Shown one piece after another: positions 32,976-42,541 of a DNA stretch of 64,000 nt. Every line of letters begins with the position of its first letter. Position 1 is the stretch's first letter. The notes under the pieces were generated by a model. That model saw nothing but the letters and a program-made list of their open reading frames with translations, made no database searches and was not told where the DNA came from. The DNA comes from Ferrimonas sediminicola (lineage in GTDB: Bacteria; Pseudomonadota; Gammaproteobacteria; Enterobacterales; Shewanellaceae), in NCBI RefSeq assembly GCF_005116715.1, contig NZ_SWCI01000002.1, positions 449,120-513,119 of the forward strand. Direction: 5' to 3'. The position numbers and the translations under genes were made by a program.

Positions 32976-33521
32976 TTAGCCGAGAGAGTACACCGCCACA
33001 ATGCGGTAGGGACCGGGTTCACACCCGTGGAACTGTCCGCAGGAGAGCAGCGTCTTGGCCTGCTCCAGTGTCGCCAGCAGGCAGCACTCGTTGACCCCAA
33101 CCCGCTCCGCCAGGTGGCTGCAGGAGAGCAGCGAACACTCCGGCTGATTGCCCAGGGAGCAGCTGACGATGTCGAACCCTTCCAGCTTGGGCGCCCTGGG
33201 GATCTCGACGGCAATCGGCCGCTCCTGATCGGCACTGATCCCCTCCCACCGGTTCAGGCTGTCGTTCCACTGTTCGCCATAGAGCTCGTAATAGAACGCC
33301 AACACCGGCTCCGCCTCCACTGGGGCCCGCTCCAGGGCACGCTCCGCTTCCGCTCGGCTGTTGAGCATCCAGTAGCCATTAAAAAGCGACTCACTCTTTT
33401 CGTAACAGACAAGGTTGTGGGAGTTACAACCACTGACGGAATAAAGCCGCTTTACATTATCATTGTTTAACCATTGGGGCCTATCGACAACCCGCTTGGC
33501 CATATAACCCATAGGTATCAT
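32976..33521 (-). CDS. Protein of unknown function
   Basis: 181 residues from the start MIPMGYMAKRVVDRP, chosen because AGGA lies eight bases before it; an open extension upstream has no such site. No signal peptide. The protein has eight cysteines (SGCNSHNLVC early; CSLGNQPECSLLSC, NECC and SCGQFHGC later), notable for a cytoplasmic protein and suggesting metal or cofactor binding. I do not recognise the family. Confidence 0.65.
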   Translation of the reverse strand: MIPMGYMAKRVVDRPQWLNNDNVKRLYSVSGCNSHNLVCYEKSESLFNGYWMLNSRAEAERALERAPVEAEPVLAFYYELYGEQWNDSLNRWEGISADQERPIAVEIPRAPKLEGFDIVSCSLGNQPECSLLSCSHLAERVGVNECCLLATLEQAKTLLSCGQFHGCEPGPYRIVAVYSLG

Positions 33522-33776
33522 CTGTATCGTCCTATCAACTGGAATCACGGTTAATGAGCGCCGAGAATCGCCCACTCTTCATTGTTATTAAATCAGCACC
33601 CTTTTTCGGGGACACTCAACTCCGCACCGGCACTCAACCACCGGCGAAAATAGAAGATTATTTATTCTTCCACTCTGAGAAACCACGCCAAAAAACACCC
33701 GCCCAAATTTTAACCCATTAAATACAATATCTTAGCCAGACAACCGCAAGGTGCCGGCGGGCAGGGCACATCAGCC
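33522..33776. other. AT-rich gap, no gene seen
   Basis: 255 bp upstream of the gene at 33521, much richer in AT than the core genes around. Probable promoter region for the leftward gene. Nothing else seen. Confidence 0.4.
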
Positions 33777-33998
33777 ATGGCGTATATGAAGCCCAAGCCG
33801 TACTTCCCAGAAGCAGGGCTAAGAACAAACACAGAAATGACAAATAGGCTCATCCAATTCAATGTTGAACAAACTAATTTATATATAACTAATTTACCAA
33901 AGCCTGATTTTCATTTTTTCTGCAACTGGAACAGACAGCCAGAAAGGCTCCCTCAGGTACAATATTTGGATGGACGAATATATAAACCGCACGGCTGA
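33777..33998 (+). CDS. Doubtful small open frame (73 residues)
   Basis: Starts MAYMKPKPYFPEAG and ends GRIYKPHG. The frame is AT-rich, has no clear ribosome site and no recognised family. The 250 bp after it, up to 34233, hold the promoter space of the LolA-like operon and no further gene. If this frame is not real, the region 33522-34233 is a 712-bp gap of unknown content. Confidence 0.25.
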   Translation: MAYMKPKPYFPEAGLRTNTEMTNRLIQFNVEQTNLYITNLPKPDFHFFCNWNRQPERLPQVQYLDGRIYKPHG

Positions 33999-34233
33999 AT
34001 ACCATCGGTTTTAATATCTGATCCCATTCACTAGCGACTGAAATATTTAATCATGTGGGATTTAGGGCGGCCAGTTTAACCACAGGTTCAGTTAAACACA
34101 ATGGAGTTAACTTCTTTTTTAGGTGCGCTTACTTTGGTGATTTTCCACCCAACCCGCTGGATCGAAGCAGCCAATTATCAGTATATTAACTGTATCTGCA
34201 CCGGACGGCCCGCCCTTTAGCCAAGGAGGCTTT

Positions 34234-34977
34234 ATGCTCCGTTTCCTGCTCCTTGCCGCAAGCTGCCTCGCCCTCCCCGCCCAAGCGCTGGATGCCCGAG
34301 AGATTGTCCGCCTGTCCGACCAGCAGATGCGGGGGGAGTCCAGCTATGCGGAGATGACCATGTCCATCATCCGTCCCGGCTGGACCCGGACCATGACCAT
34401 GAAAAGCTGGACCAAGGGTCAGGATCTCTCCCTGGTGCTGGTGACCGCCCCGGCCAGGGACCGGGGCAGCGCATCACTGCGAAGAGGACGGGAGATGTGG
34501 AACTGGGTCCCCGGAATTGAGCGCATCATCAAGATCGCCCCCTCCATGTTGGGACAATCCTGGATGGGCTCCGACTTCACCAATGACGATCTGATCAACC
34601 AGTCCTCTATCGTGGTGGACTACCGCCACCGGCTGCTGGGCACCGAGGCGATCGACGGGGAGGAGTGCTGGGTTATCGATGCGGCCGCCAGGGAGAGCGC
34701 CCCGGTAGTATGGTCCAGGATCAAGCTCTGGATCGGCAGGGAGAGCCTGCTGCAGAGACGGGCCGAGTTTTACGACGAGTTTGATGAACGGGTCAACGAT
34801 CTGGTTACCTACGATGTGAAGAGGATCGGCGGGCGGCTCATCGCCACCAGGATGGAGATGCTCCCCGCCGACAAACCCGGGCACCTGACCCGGGTCATCA
34901 CCCACCAGGCCCAGTTTGATTTCGATGTCGACGACAGTTTCTTCTCCCAGTCGCAGATGAAGCGGCTCAGGGACTGA
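34234..34977 (+). CDS. LolA-like outer-membrane lipoprotein-sorting protein
   Basis: 247 residues with a signal peptide (MLRFLLLAASCLALPAQA). The sequence matches the 'outer membrane lipoprotein-sorting protein' family (LolA fold): AREIVRLSDQQMRGESSYAEMTMSIIRPGWTRTMTMKSW, GREMWNWVPGIERIIKIAPSMLGQSWMGSDFTNDDL. First of five closely spaced genes with two permeases, an ATPase and a barrel protein. It probably carries a lipid-like ligand across the periplasm for that system. Distinct from the housekeeping lolA. Confidence 0.85.
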   Translation: MLRFLLLAASCLALPAQALDAREIVRLSDQQMRGESSYAEMTMSIIRPGWTRTMTMKSWTKGQDLSLVLVTAPARDRGSASLRRGREMWNWVPGIERIIKIAPSMLGQSWMGSDFTNDDLINQSSIVVDYRHRLLGTEAIDGEECWVIDAAARESAPVVWSRIKLWIGRESLLQRRAEFYDEFDERVNDLVTYDVKRIGGRLIATRMEMLPADKPGHLTRVITHQAQFDFDVDDSFFSQSQMKRLRD

Positions 34978-34980
34978 CCC

Positions 34981-36207
34981 ATGCTACTCACCCTCGCCTG
35001 GCGTAACCTGTGGAGACAAAAACGGCGGACCCTGCTCACCGCCGCGGCCCTGGCGCTGGCAATGCTGCTCTCCCTGCTCACACGCAGTCTGCAGGAGGGC
35101 ACCTACGACAGCAACATCGACAACGCCGCCCGACTCTCCACCGGCTTGCTGCAGATCCAGCACCCGGAATTTCATGACAGCCAAAGCATCGATCATCTGG
35201 TGCCCGCCACCCAGGCCTTCATCACCCCGGCTCAATCCCTTGCCGAGGTCAGCCTGGTCCTGCCTCGGCTGGCAAGTTTTGCCCTGGCGGCCTCAGAGCA
35301 GACGTCGAAGGGGGTGCGGGTCCTGGGGGTGCCACCGGCCCAGGAGGATGACTACTCCGGCCTGGCGCAAAAGGTGGTCAGCGGCCACTACCTGCAACCC
35401 GGGAGGGCCCAGGCTCTGCTGGGAGAGACCCTGGCTCGCCACCTGGGTCTGGCCATCGGCGATGAGGTGGCCCTCTACGGCCAGGGCTACCATGGCCAGA
35501 CCGCCGCCGGTCTGTTTCGGATCGTCGGCCTGGTGCGCTTCCCGATGCCCGGATTTGACTCGGCCCTGGTCTACCTGCCTTTGGATCAGGCCCAACAGCT
35601 GTTCAGTACCGGCCGGCACGTCAGCAGCTGGCTGATCCACCCCAGGTCACTGCAGGCGCTCGCCCCGCTCACCGACCGGGTTGCCCGTCTCTACCCGGAG
35701 CAGGCAGTGCTCGACTGGCACAGCCTATCTCCAGAGATGGCGCAACAGATTCAGATGGATCGGGCCGGCGGCCAGTTTATGATCCTGCTGCTCTACGGGG
35801 TGGTGGGGTTCGGCCTGTTTGCCACATTGATGATGATGACGTTGGAGCGTCGCCGGGAGTTTGCAGTGATGATGGCCACCGGCATGACTCGCGGCAGGCT
35901 GATGCTGCTGGTGATGACCGAATCGCTGCTGCTCGCCATCTTAGGGCTGATCCTGGGTCTGGCCCTGGCCCTGCCGCTGATCCTCTGGTTCAGCCACCAT
36001 CCAATCCGGCTCAGTGGCGAAGCCGCCCAGATGATGCTGGAACTGGGCTGGGAACCGGCCATGCCGATGCAGCTGTCCGCCACCCTGATGGTTCAGCAGG
36101 CCGCCGTGGTGCTGCTGCTGCTGCTGATCTGCCTGCCCTATCCCCTGTGGCGCATAGGGAGGCTCAACCTGGTCAATGCCCTCAAGGGAGGTGACGATGC
36201 TGATTAG
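34981..36207 (+). CDS. ABC transporter permease (FtsX/LolE type)
   Basis: 408 residues. An N-terminal membrane segment (RRTLLTAAALALAMLLSLL) is followed by a large periplasmic MacB-PCD-like domain (about 45-260) and three C-terminal segments (FMILLLYGVVGFGLFATLMMMTLERRREFAVMMATGMTRGRLMLLVMTESLLLAI and the next two), the FtsX fold of LolCE/MacB permeases. It follows the LolA-like gene by 3 bp and overlaps the next permease gene by 11 bp. Two different permeases suggest a LolCDE-like complex. Confidence 0.88.
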   Translation: MLLTLAWRNLWRQKRRTLLTAAALALAMLLSLLTRSLQEGTYDSNIDNAARLSTGLLQIQHPEFHDSQSIDHLVPATQAFITPAQSLAEVSLVLPRLASFALAASEQTSKGVRVLGVPPAQEDDYSGLAQKVVSGHYLQPGRAQALLGETLARHLGLAIGDEVALYGQGYHGQTAAGLFRIVGLVRFPMPGFDSALVYLPLDQAQQLFSTGRHVSSWLIHPRSLQALAPLTDRVARLYPEQAVLDWHSLSPEMAQQIQMDRAGGQFMILLLYGVVGFGLFATLMMMTLERRREFAVMMATGMTRGRLMLLVMTESLLLAILGLILGLALALPLILWFSHHPIRLSGEAAQMMLELGWEPAMPMQLSATLMVQQAAVVLLLLLICLPYPLWRIGRLNLVNALKGGDDAD

Positions 36208-37429
36208 GTTGGCCTGGCGCAACCTGTGGCGTAACCGGCTTCGCACCGGCATCATGCTGGCCACCATGGTGTTCGGCCTCACCGGTGTGGTCACCCTGAT
36301 GGGCTTCCTCTCCGGCATGTACGCCAACATGATCGACAACGCCATCGCCTGGCAGACCAGTCACCTCCAGGTCCAGCGCGCCGGATACCGCGACGACCCG
36401 ACCATCTCCCTGACCCTGGTGGCCCCGGGGGCCCTGATGGACGCGTTGCGATCCGATCCCAGGGTGGCGGCGGTCTCACCCCGCTTCCTGGCCGAGGGGA
36501 TGGTGGCTTCGGCACACAGCAATCGCGGGGTGATCATCCGTGGCGTGCTGCCAGAGGCGGAATCCGGGGTCACCCCCGTTGCCGGCCGATTGACCGAGGG
36601 GGCCTGGCTCGACGACCAGGGTCGCAATCCGGTGGTGCTCTCCACCAGGACGGCCCACAGGCTGAAACTGCGGCTGGGCTCCAAGGTGGTGTTGACCTTC
36701 ACCGACGCCGGCGGCGAGGTCACCGGGGCTGCCTTTCGGGTGCGGGGGCTGTTCCGCACCCCATCGAGCCAGTTTGACGACAACAACCTCTATGTTCGCC
36801 AACGGGACCTGCAGGCGCTGGCCGGGCTGCAGGGCACCCATGAGATCGCCGTGAGGCTCCGCCAGGAGGATTTCCGCCAGACCCGGGAGCTGCAGGGGGT
36901 GATCGGTGACCTCAGGCGCGTCAGCGCCCCGGCCAATCAGGTGATGGGCTGGCGGCAGATCCAGCCGATGCTGGCCTCCCTGTTGGCCCAGAGCAGAACC
37001 AGCAACGGCATCATCCTGGCGATCTACGTGGCAGCCATGGGCCTGGGGATCCTCAACATCATGCTGATGTCGGTGTTCGAACGCACCCGTGAGTTCGGCG
37101 TGCTGATGGCGGTCGGCATGCACCGCTACCGGGTGTTTATGTTGATCCTCACCGAAACCACCCTGATGGGTGTCGGCGGCTGCCTGCTCGGGCTGGGCCT
37201 GAGCTCGGCGCTGATCGCCCTGCTGTCCCACACCGGCATCAACCTGGAGCTGATGTCCGACGGCCTGGGCGCCTTCGGCGTCGATACCCTGCTCTACCCC
37301 AGGGTCGAGCCACGGGAGTACCTGATGATCCTGACCGCCGTGGTGGCCACCGCCATCCTGGCGTCCCTCTACCCCGCCCGCCAGATCCTGAAGCAACGGC
37401 CGGTCGACGCCATGTCGGAGAAGCATTAG
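36197..37429 (+). CDS. ABC transporter permease (FtsX/LolC type)
   Basis: 410 residues from MLIRLAWRNLWRNRLRTG. This start has a GGAGG site eight bases upstream; a longer frame begins at 36176 but lacks such a site. Same four-segment FtsX layout as the gene before it, with ILNIMLMSVFERTREFGVLMAVGMHRYRVFMLILTETTLMG in the C-terminal half. It overlaps the first permease gene by 11 bp and precedes the ATPase gene by 2 bp. Confidence 0.88.
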   Translation: MLIRLAWRNLWRNRLRTGIMLATMVFGLTGVVTLMGFLSGMYANMIDNAIAWQTSHLQVQRAGYRDDPTISLTLVAPGALMDALRSDPRVAAVSPRFLAEGMVASAHSNRGVIIRGVLPEAESGVTPVAGRLTEGAWLDDQGRNPVVLSTRTAHRLKLRLGSKVVLTFTDAGGEVTGAAFRVRGLFRTPSSQFDDNNLYVRQRDLQALAGLQGTHEIAVRLRQEDFRQTRELQGVIGDLRRVSAPANQVMGWRQIQPMLASLLAQSRTSNGIILAIYVAAMGLGILNIMLMSVFERTREFGVLMAVGMHRYRVFMLILTETTLMGVGGCLLGLGLSSALIALLSHTGINLELMSDGLGAFGVDTLLYPRVEPREYLMILTAVVATAILASLYPARQILKQRPVDAMSEKH

Positions 37430-37431
37430 CC

Positions 37432-38115
37432 ATGTCCATCATTACCAAGCAGTTGCGCAAGACCTACAACGCCGACACCGACTTCCCGGTTCACGCCGTG
37501 GACAACGTGGATTTGACCATAGATCAGGGGGAGTTTGTGGCGATCATGGGCCCCTCGGGCTCGGGCAAGACCACCCTGCTGAACCTGCTCGGGGGACTGG
37601 ACACGCCCACTGCCGGGGAAGTGATCGTCGACGGGCGGCGAATAGATACCCTGCCCCATGACCAGTTGATCGCCTTTCGCCGGGATCAGGTGGGGTTCAT
37701 CTTTCAGGACTACAGTCTGCTGCCGGTACTGACCGCCCTGGAGAACGTCGAGTTCGTTATGCAGCTCCAGGGCCACAACAGCAGCGAATGCCGGGCTAGG
37801 GCCGAGTCGCTGCTGGCCAGGGTGGGCTTGGCGCAGCACGGACATAAGCGGCCATCGAAACTCTCCGGCGGCCAGCAGCAGAGGGTGGCCGTGGCCCGCG
37901 CCCTGGCCCCCAATCCCAGGTTTGTGATGGCCGATGAGCCCACCGCCAACCTGGATGCCCAGAGCACCTCCGAACTGCTGGACATCATGCAGCAGCTCAA
38001 CCGCCAGGAGGGGACCACCTTTATCTTCTCCACCCACGATCCCCGGGTGATCACCCGGGCCCGGCGGGTGGTGATGATGGAGGATGGGCGGATCACCGAG
38101 GATCGCCGCCAATGA
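37432..38115 (+). CDS. ABC transporter ATP-binding protein (LolD/MacB type)
   Basis: 227 residues. Walker A GPSGSGKTT at 40-48, signature LSGGQQQRVAVARAL at 144-158, Walker B FVMADEPTANLD from 164 and H-loop H202. Length and sequence type (YSLLPVLTALENVEF) fit the LolD/MacB/FtsE group that powers FtsX-type permeases. It is the fourth gene of the operon and overlaps the barrel-protein gene by 4 bp. Confidence 0.93.
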   Translation: MSIITKQLRKTYNADTDFPVHAVDNVDLTIDQGEFVAIMGPSGSGKTTLLNLLGGLDTPTAGEVIVDGRRIDTLPHDQLIAFRRDQVGFIFQDYSLLPVLTALENVEFVMQLQGHNSSECRARAESLLARVGLAQHGHKRPSKLSGGQQQRVAVARALAPNPRFVMADEPTANLDAQSTSELLDIMQQLNRQEGTTFIFSTHDPRVITRARRVVMMEDGRITEDRRQ

Positions 38116-39266
38116 GGCTGGCCCTCCTACTGCCGTTCAGCGCCCAGGCCCTGGCCCAGATCCCCGGGCTGGCCCCTCAGTCGCCGTGGGAGCTGTCGGG
38201 CTACCTCAAGGGGATGACCAGCCTCAGTCAGCCCGATGGCGCCGCCAGCCGCAGCGAACAGCTGCTGCATCAACGTATCGACCTGGAGTACCGGGGGCGG
38301 CAAGGTTGGCGGTTCAACCTGGGGATGCGCAACCGCCTGCTCTACAGCGATGCCCTGTCCCAACCCGGTTACGACGACCTGATCGGTGGCGACCGCGGCT
38401 ACTGGGATCTGTCGGCCAACTGGCTGGAGCGGGACTCAATGCTGGGCACCAGCAGCCTCGATCGGCTCTACCTCACCTGGCAGGACAGCCTCTGGCAGCT
38501 GCGCGGCGGACGCTTTCGCATCAACTGGAGCATGACCACGGTGTGGAACCCCAACGACCTGTTCAACGCCTACTCCATCTATGACTTCGACTATGAGGAG
38601 CGCCCGGGCAGCGATGCACTGATGCTGACCCGCCAGTTGGGGGTGGCCAGCGAGCTGAACCTGGTGGTCAGCCCAAGCGATGATCCCGACCGCCACAGCT
38701 ATGCCGTGCGCTACCTGTTCAACCATCTGGGGTGGGACGCCCAACTGCTGGCGGGCAAGTCGGATCTGGACCGGGTGGTGGGGCTGGGGTTGGCCTCGGA
38801 CCTGGGGGGCGCTGGGATACGGGGAGAGCTGAGCCATTTCGATCCCAGCGACCAGGCGTCACAGCTGCGGCAGCCGAGCTGGGTGGTCAGCCTGGAGGGT
38901 GACTACAGCTTTGCCGGGCCACGCAACCTGTCGGTGCGGGGGGCGCTGCTCTACATCAGCGAGCCGCTGGCCCCCCCCTCGGCGGCAGACTATCTCAGGG
39001 CGCCGCTCACCGCCCGCACCCTCAGCTTTACCGAGTTCACCGGCTACGGCGAGCTGGGCTGGGATCTGACCGCCCTGACCCGGCTGACCCTGTCCGCCAG
39101 CTATTACGATGACGGGTCGCTGTTCACCGGAGCCAGTTTCAACCACTCACTGGCCGATGACTGGACCCTGCTGGGGGTGGTGCAGCGCTTCGACGGCAGC
39201 ACAGCCAGCCTGTTTGGCCAGAGCCCGGCCACCCTGTGGTACGCCCAGATCCGCTGGAGTTTCTGA
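38112..39266 (+). CDS. Outer-membrane barrel-like protein of the ABC operon
   Basis: 384 residues. The N-terminus is a short signal peptide (MRLALLLPFSAQALAQ). The mature part is built of alternating polar and aromatic strands (YLKGMTSLSQ, WRFNLGMRNRLLYSD, YAVRYLFNHLGWDAQLLAG) and ends WYAQIRWSF with a C-terminal Phe, the mark of outer-membrane barrels. No family name comes to mind with certainty. It overlaps the ATPase gene by 4 bp and closes the operon, so it is probably the outer-membrane end of that system. Confidence 0.75.
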   Translation: MRLALLLPFSAQALAQIPGLAPQSPWELSGYLKGMTSLSQPDGAASRSEQLLHQRIDLEYRGRQGWRFNLGMRNRLLYSDALSQPGYDDLIGGDRGYWDLSANWLERDSMLGTSSLDRLYLTWQDSLWQLRGGRFRINWSMTTVWNPNDLFNAYSIYDFDYEERPGSDALMLTRQLGVASELNLVVSPSDDPDRHSYAVRYLFNHLGWDAQLLAGKSDLDRVVGLGLASDLGGAGIRGELSHFDPSDQASQLRQPSWVVSLEGDYSFAGPRNLSVRGALLYISEPLAPPSAADYLRAPLTARTLSFTEFTGYGELGWDLTALTRLTLSASYYDDGSLFTGASFNHSLADDWTLLGVVQRFDGSTASLFGQSPATLWYAQIRWSF

Positions 39267-39273
39267 GCCGGGA

Positions 39274-39456
39274 TCAGCGATCGGACTTCAGCACATCGTC
39301 GTGGAACGGCTGATGGTCGGGGTGCTCCGCAGGCTCGGCGGCTTCCCTGGCCTGCTTCTCATGCAACGCTTCAATCAGCTTGCGGTTGTACTCGGCGAAA
39401 TAGATATCCTCCGCCGCCTTGGCCCTGAGCCGCATGCACTCGACAAAATCCGCCAT
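39274..39456 (-). CDS. Small protein of unknown function (60 residues)
   Basis: Starts MADFVECMRLRAKAAEDIYFAEYNRKLIEALHEKQ and ends in a charged tail. Mostly helical, with no membrane segment. A GGGGG purine run precedes the start by about five bases. I recall similar small frames in Shewanella, but no function. It runs toward the end of the ABC operon, with 7 bp between the convergent stops. Confidence 0.6.
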   Translation of the reverse strand: MADFVECMRLRAKAAEDIYFAEYNRKLIEALHEKQAREAAEPAEHPDHQPFHDDVLKSDR

Positions 39457-39534
39457 GGCCACCCCCTGCACTCCCCATGCCTAATCTTAAGGGTAGCCCA
39501 AGGAGCGCCGCGCTGAGGGCGGCGCTGGCCGAGA

Positions 39535-40914
39535 TCAGCCGTTGCTCTGGGGCCTGCGGCGGCGGCGACGGGGATTGGGCTTGGCCGAGGGTGCCTCTTC
39601 GGCGCGGGCTCGGTTGCTGTCCGGCCCCTTGCCATGGCTGCGTCGCCGAGGCGGCTTCTTGGCCGCCGGTCGGTCCCCCTCCTTGGCCACGGTTTCGCCC
39701 TGGCCATCGGCCCTGGGCGCCTTGGGCTTCTTGGGCTTCTTCTTCTTCGGTGGCCGGATCGGCTTGGAGTCCGCCAGCGGGTTCTGCGGTTCGTGACCGG
39801 CCAGGACTTCCCGCTCCAGGTGACGCTGGATCAGCTGCTCAATGGCCTCCAGTTGCTCCTGTTCATCCTGACACACCAGGGAGATGGCGTGGCCACTGGC
39901 GCCGGCCCGGCCGGTACGGCCGATGCGGTGCACGTAGTCCTCCGCCACCTGGGGCAGATCGAAGTTCACCACCTGGGGCAGTTGGTCAATGTCCAGGCCT
40001 CGGGCGGCGATGTCCGTGGCCACCAGCACCCGGATGGCACCGGATTTGAAATCCGCCAGCGCCCGGGTGCGGGCTCCCTGGCTCTTGTTGCCGTGGATGG
40101 CGGCGGCGGTGATCTTGAACTCTTCCAGATAGCGGGTCAGCCTGTTGGCGCCATGCTTGGTGCGGGTGAACACCAGCACCTGCTGCCAGTTGTTCTTGCC
40201 GATCAGCTCCGCCAGCGCCAGCGACTTGCGCTTCTTGTCGACCGGGTGGACCACCTGCTCAACGGTCTTGGCGGCGGCGTTGCGCGGAGTCACCGAGATC
40301 TCCACCGGATTGTGCACCAGCCCCTTGGCCAGCTCGCGGATCTCCTCGGAGAAGGTGGCGGAGAACAGCAGGTTCTGACGCTTGGCCGGCAGCAAGGCCA
40401 GGATCTTCTTGATGTCGCGGATGAAACCCATATCCAGCATCCGGTCCGCCTCATCGAGCACCAGCACTTCCAGCTGGTCAAACCGCACCGCATTCTGCTG
40501 GTAGAGATCCAGCAGCCGCCCCGGCGTGGCCACCAGCAGATCCACCCCACGGCTCAGCGCCTTCATCTGGGGGTTGATGGAGACGCCACCGAACACCACC
40601 GCGGATCGCAGCGGGGTGTTCTTGCCGTAGTTGTCCACGCTCTCCTGTACCTGGGCCGCCAACTCCCGGGTGGGGGTAAGCACCAGGGCCCGACACTTGT
40701 TGCCGCGGGCCCGCTCTCCGGAGCGCAGCCGTTCCAGGATAGGCAGGGTGAAACCGGCGGTCTTGCCGGTGCCGGTCTGGGCCGCCGCCATCACATCCTG
40801 ACCTTCGAGGACGGCGGGGATCGCCTGCGCCTGAATGGGAGAGGGAGTCTCGTAACCAAGGTCTGCAATGGCGTCAAGGAGGGGCTGGGAGAGGCCCAGA
40901 TCGGTAAACTGCAT
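39535..40914 (-). CDS. rhlE: ATP-dependent RNA helicase RhlE
   Basis: 459 residues. DEAD-box motifs in order: Q motif ([14 protein letters not shown]), I ([10 protein letters not shown]), Ia (PTRELAAQ), Ib (TPGR), II (DEAD), III (SAT), IV ([10 protein letters not shown]), V ([11 protein letters not shown]), VI ([10 protein letters not shown]). The RhlE-type start [16 protein letters not shown] fixes the start at 40914, with AGAAG six bases before. A basic low-complexity tail ([11 protein letters not shown] ... [11 protein letters not shown]) binds RNA. RhlE acts in ribosome assembly and RNA turnover. Confidence 0.93.
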   Translation of the reverse strand: MQFTDLGLSQPLLDAIADLGYETPSPIQAQAIPAVLEGQDVMAAAQTGTGKTAGFTLPILERLRSGERARGNKCRALVLTPTRELAAQVQESVDNYGKNTPLRSAVVFGGVSINPQMKALSRGVDLLVATPGRLLDLYQQNAVRFDQLEVLVLDEADRMLDMGFIRDIKKILALLPAKRQNLLFSATFSEEIRELAKGLVHNPVEISVTPRNAAAKTVEQVVHPVDKKRKSLALAELIGKNNWQQVLVFTRTKHGANRLTRYLEEFKITAAAIHGNKSQGARTRALADFKSGAIRVLVATDIAARGLDIDQLPQVVNFDLPQVAEDYVHRIGRTGRAGASGHAISLVCQDEQEQLEAIEQLIQRHLEREVLAGHEPQNPLADSKPIRPPKKKKPKKPKAPRADGQGETVAKEGDRPAAKKPPRRRSHGKGPDSNRARAEEAPSAKPNPRRRRRRPQSNG

Positions 40915-41014
40915 CGGCATCTTCTGTGTGAGTCGGCTCACCCCTGTGGTGGCCGGGGTGCGCAGTGTACCTGAAAGCGGTTGGGTCGCCACCCTTTTTT
41001 AATCAGGGATACCC

Positions 41015-41554
41015 TTAACCATGGGCCTCAAACACCTCGTCCACAGGCGTATGAGCCAGGTGGTTGGTGTAGTTGCTCATCACTTTCTGCCCGACGGCCA
41101 GCACCATATCCAGCAGATTGGCTTTGGTGAAGCCGGCGTTGAGGAAGACCTGGATCTGGGCGTCACTGAGTCTTCCCCGCTCCCGCACCAGCGCCACTGT
41201 CGTGTCCCTGAGCAGTTGCAGCCTCGGATCATCCAGTGGTGCTCCGGATTTGAGTGCCTCGATCACCCCCTCCTCTATCCCCATGTCCTGAGCGATGGCC
41301 GAGTGAACCGGCAGGCAGTAGTGGCACTCATGAAAGCCATTGATGGCCTGCCACACCACGGTACGCTCCAGATCGCTGAAACTGGAGCCGCAAAACAGCT
41401 GATGGGCCAGCTTGTAGGCCTGCAATAACCGGGGGGACTCCGCCATCACCGCATGCAGGTTGGGGATGATACCGAACTCCCGTTTCGACTCGGCCAACAG
41501 GGGTTTGCTGTCGGCGGGGGCATCGGCATCGGAGTAGAGGGTGAAAGAGATCAT
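41015..41554 (-). CDS. AhpD-like carboxymuconolactone decarboxylase family protein
   Basis: 179 residues from MISFTLYSDADAP; the longer open frame upstream reads as non-coding. The AhpD/CMD core is CHYCLPVHSAIAQDMGI, with a CxxC redox pair and a nearby His, and it is followed by the LRDTTVALVRERGRLSDAQIQVFLNAGFTKANLLDMVLAVG helices. Such proteins act as peroxidase-coupled or independent thiol reductases. No partner gene is near. Confidence 0.85.
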   Translation of the reverse strand: MISFTLYSDADAPADSKPLLAESKREFGIIPNLHAVMAESPRLLQAYKLAHQLFCGSSFSDLERTVVWQAINGFHECHYCLPVHSAIAQDMGIEEGVIEALKSGAPLDDPRLQLLRDTTVALVRERGRLSDAQIQVFLNAGFTKANLLDMVLAVGQKVMSNYTNHLAHTPVDEVFEAHG

Positions 41555-41615
41555 CACGACTCCCAAGCATGTAAAGACAGGTTCCAGAGGGGCCGGAGGC
41601 CCCTCTGCCAGAGTC

Positions 41616-42179
41616 TCAGTAGAGATGGATGACAAAGAGGCAGTCAAACCCCATGGGGTCTCCCGGGTTCCCGGCAAACCGGGTCAAGTCGACCATGCCA
41701 GACAACCTGACGGTCCCCATGGCACCGGCGAACCGCTTGCTGCCCCACAGGATGGCATTGCCTGTGCCGGCCGCCCCGGTCACATGGGTGATCGTCTGCC
41801 CGGAGGGGGTAACGGTGTTATGAACCACGGGCTGAACCGAGGTGTTTCCCCGGGTTACCAGGGTGCCCTGCGGAAGGTGGAAGAAGGTGGTGCCTACCAG
41901 GGCAATACCCGAGCCCACCGGGGTGATGTTTGACAGACAATCGGTGGCGCTGCCGATGTGACGGCGGTTATTGGCATCCATCAGTTGCACATCGAAGCAG
42001 ATGGCATCGTCATCCATCCCATCACCATCGATGTCCGGTACGGTGCTCTGATACATCTCACCGGTTCCCACCAGGTTCAGCACCAGCAGATCTCCCGCCC
42101 CCTGCTCATTGGCCCAGGCCGGCGCCGACGTCAGGCAAAGCAGAGAAACCGCGCTGATCATGCGTAACAGGGTTTTCAT
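41616..42179 (-). CDS. Secreted protein, allene-oxide-cyclase/dirigent-like barrel (tentative)
   Basis: 187 residues with a signal peptide (MKTLLRMISAVSLLCLTSAPAWA). Start at 42179. The mature part has the pattern of an eight-stranded barrel: FFHLPQGTLVTRGNTSVQP, then ITHVTGAAGTGNAILWGSKRFAGAMGTVRLSGMVDL, where 'F-GA-GTVRLSG' recalls the AOC/dirigent superfamily. Two cysteines (near DDAICFD and TDCLSN) may pair. An acidic DIDGDGMDDD string could bind calcium. The family name is a resemblance by eye. Confidence 0.6.
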   Translation of the reverse strand: MKTLLRMISAVSLLCLTSAPAWANEQGAGDLLVLNLVGTGEMYQSTVPDIDGDGMDDDAICFDVQLMDANNRRHIGSATDCLSNITPVGSGIALVGTTFFHLPQGTLVTRGNTSVQPVVHNTVTPSGQTITHVTGAAGTGNAILWGSKRFAGAMGTVRLSGMVDLTRFAGNPGDPMGFDCLFVIHLY

Positions 42180-42541
42180 GGATCGTCTCCTTGGATTACA
42201 AATCCAGAGTTGGATCATCAAGGGGGATGTATATGCTGCAATGAAACAGCCTAGAACACGGAACTGGCGCGCACCAACCAAAGTTGTAATAGAAGCCTTC
42301 CGTCAGGCTGGATCCGAGATTGGCCGGTGGGCGACACACACCTGGCCCCTGGCGCCCCCGGGCTCAGGTGTGAGCTCGGGTCGCTGCCATAAGGGATCGG
42401 GTCCACAGCCGGAGGCCTGACAGCAGTGTCACCTCTGCGGTACCGACCCAGGCCAGCCCTGGCCCACCAGCGCCCTTGCGCCTTTTCAATCACCGTCAAA
42501 CTAGTTACCCTATAGCCTGTGTAATCAGTAAGTAAGCAACT
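42180..42541. other. 362-bp gap between secreted protein gene and GntR gene
   Basis: Divergent promoter space with no gene seen. AT-rich stretches lie near 42200-42240 and 42490-42540. The middle part is GC-rich, and I see nothing there that I can name. Confidence 0.35.
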
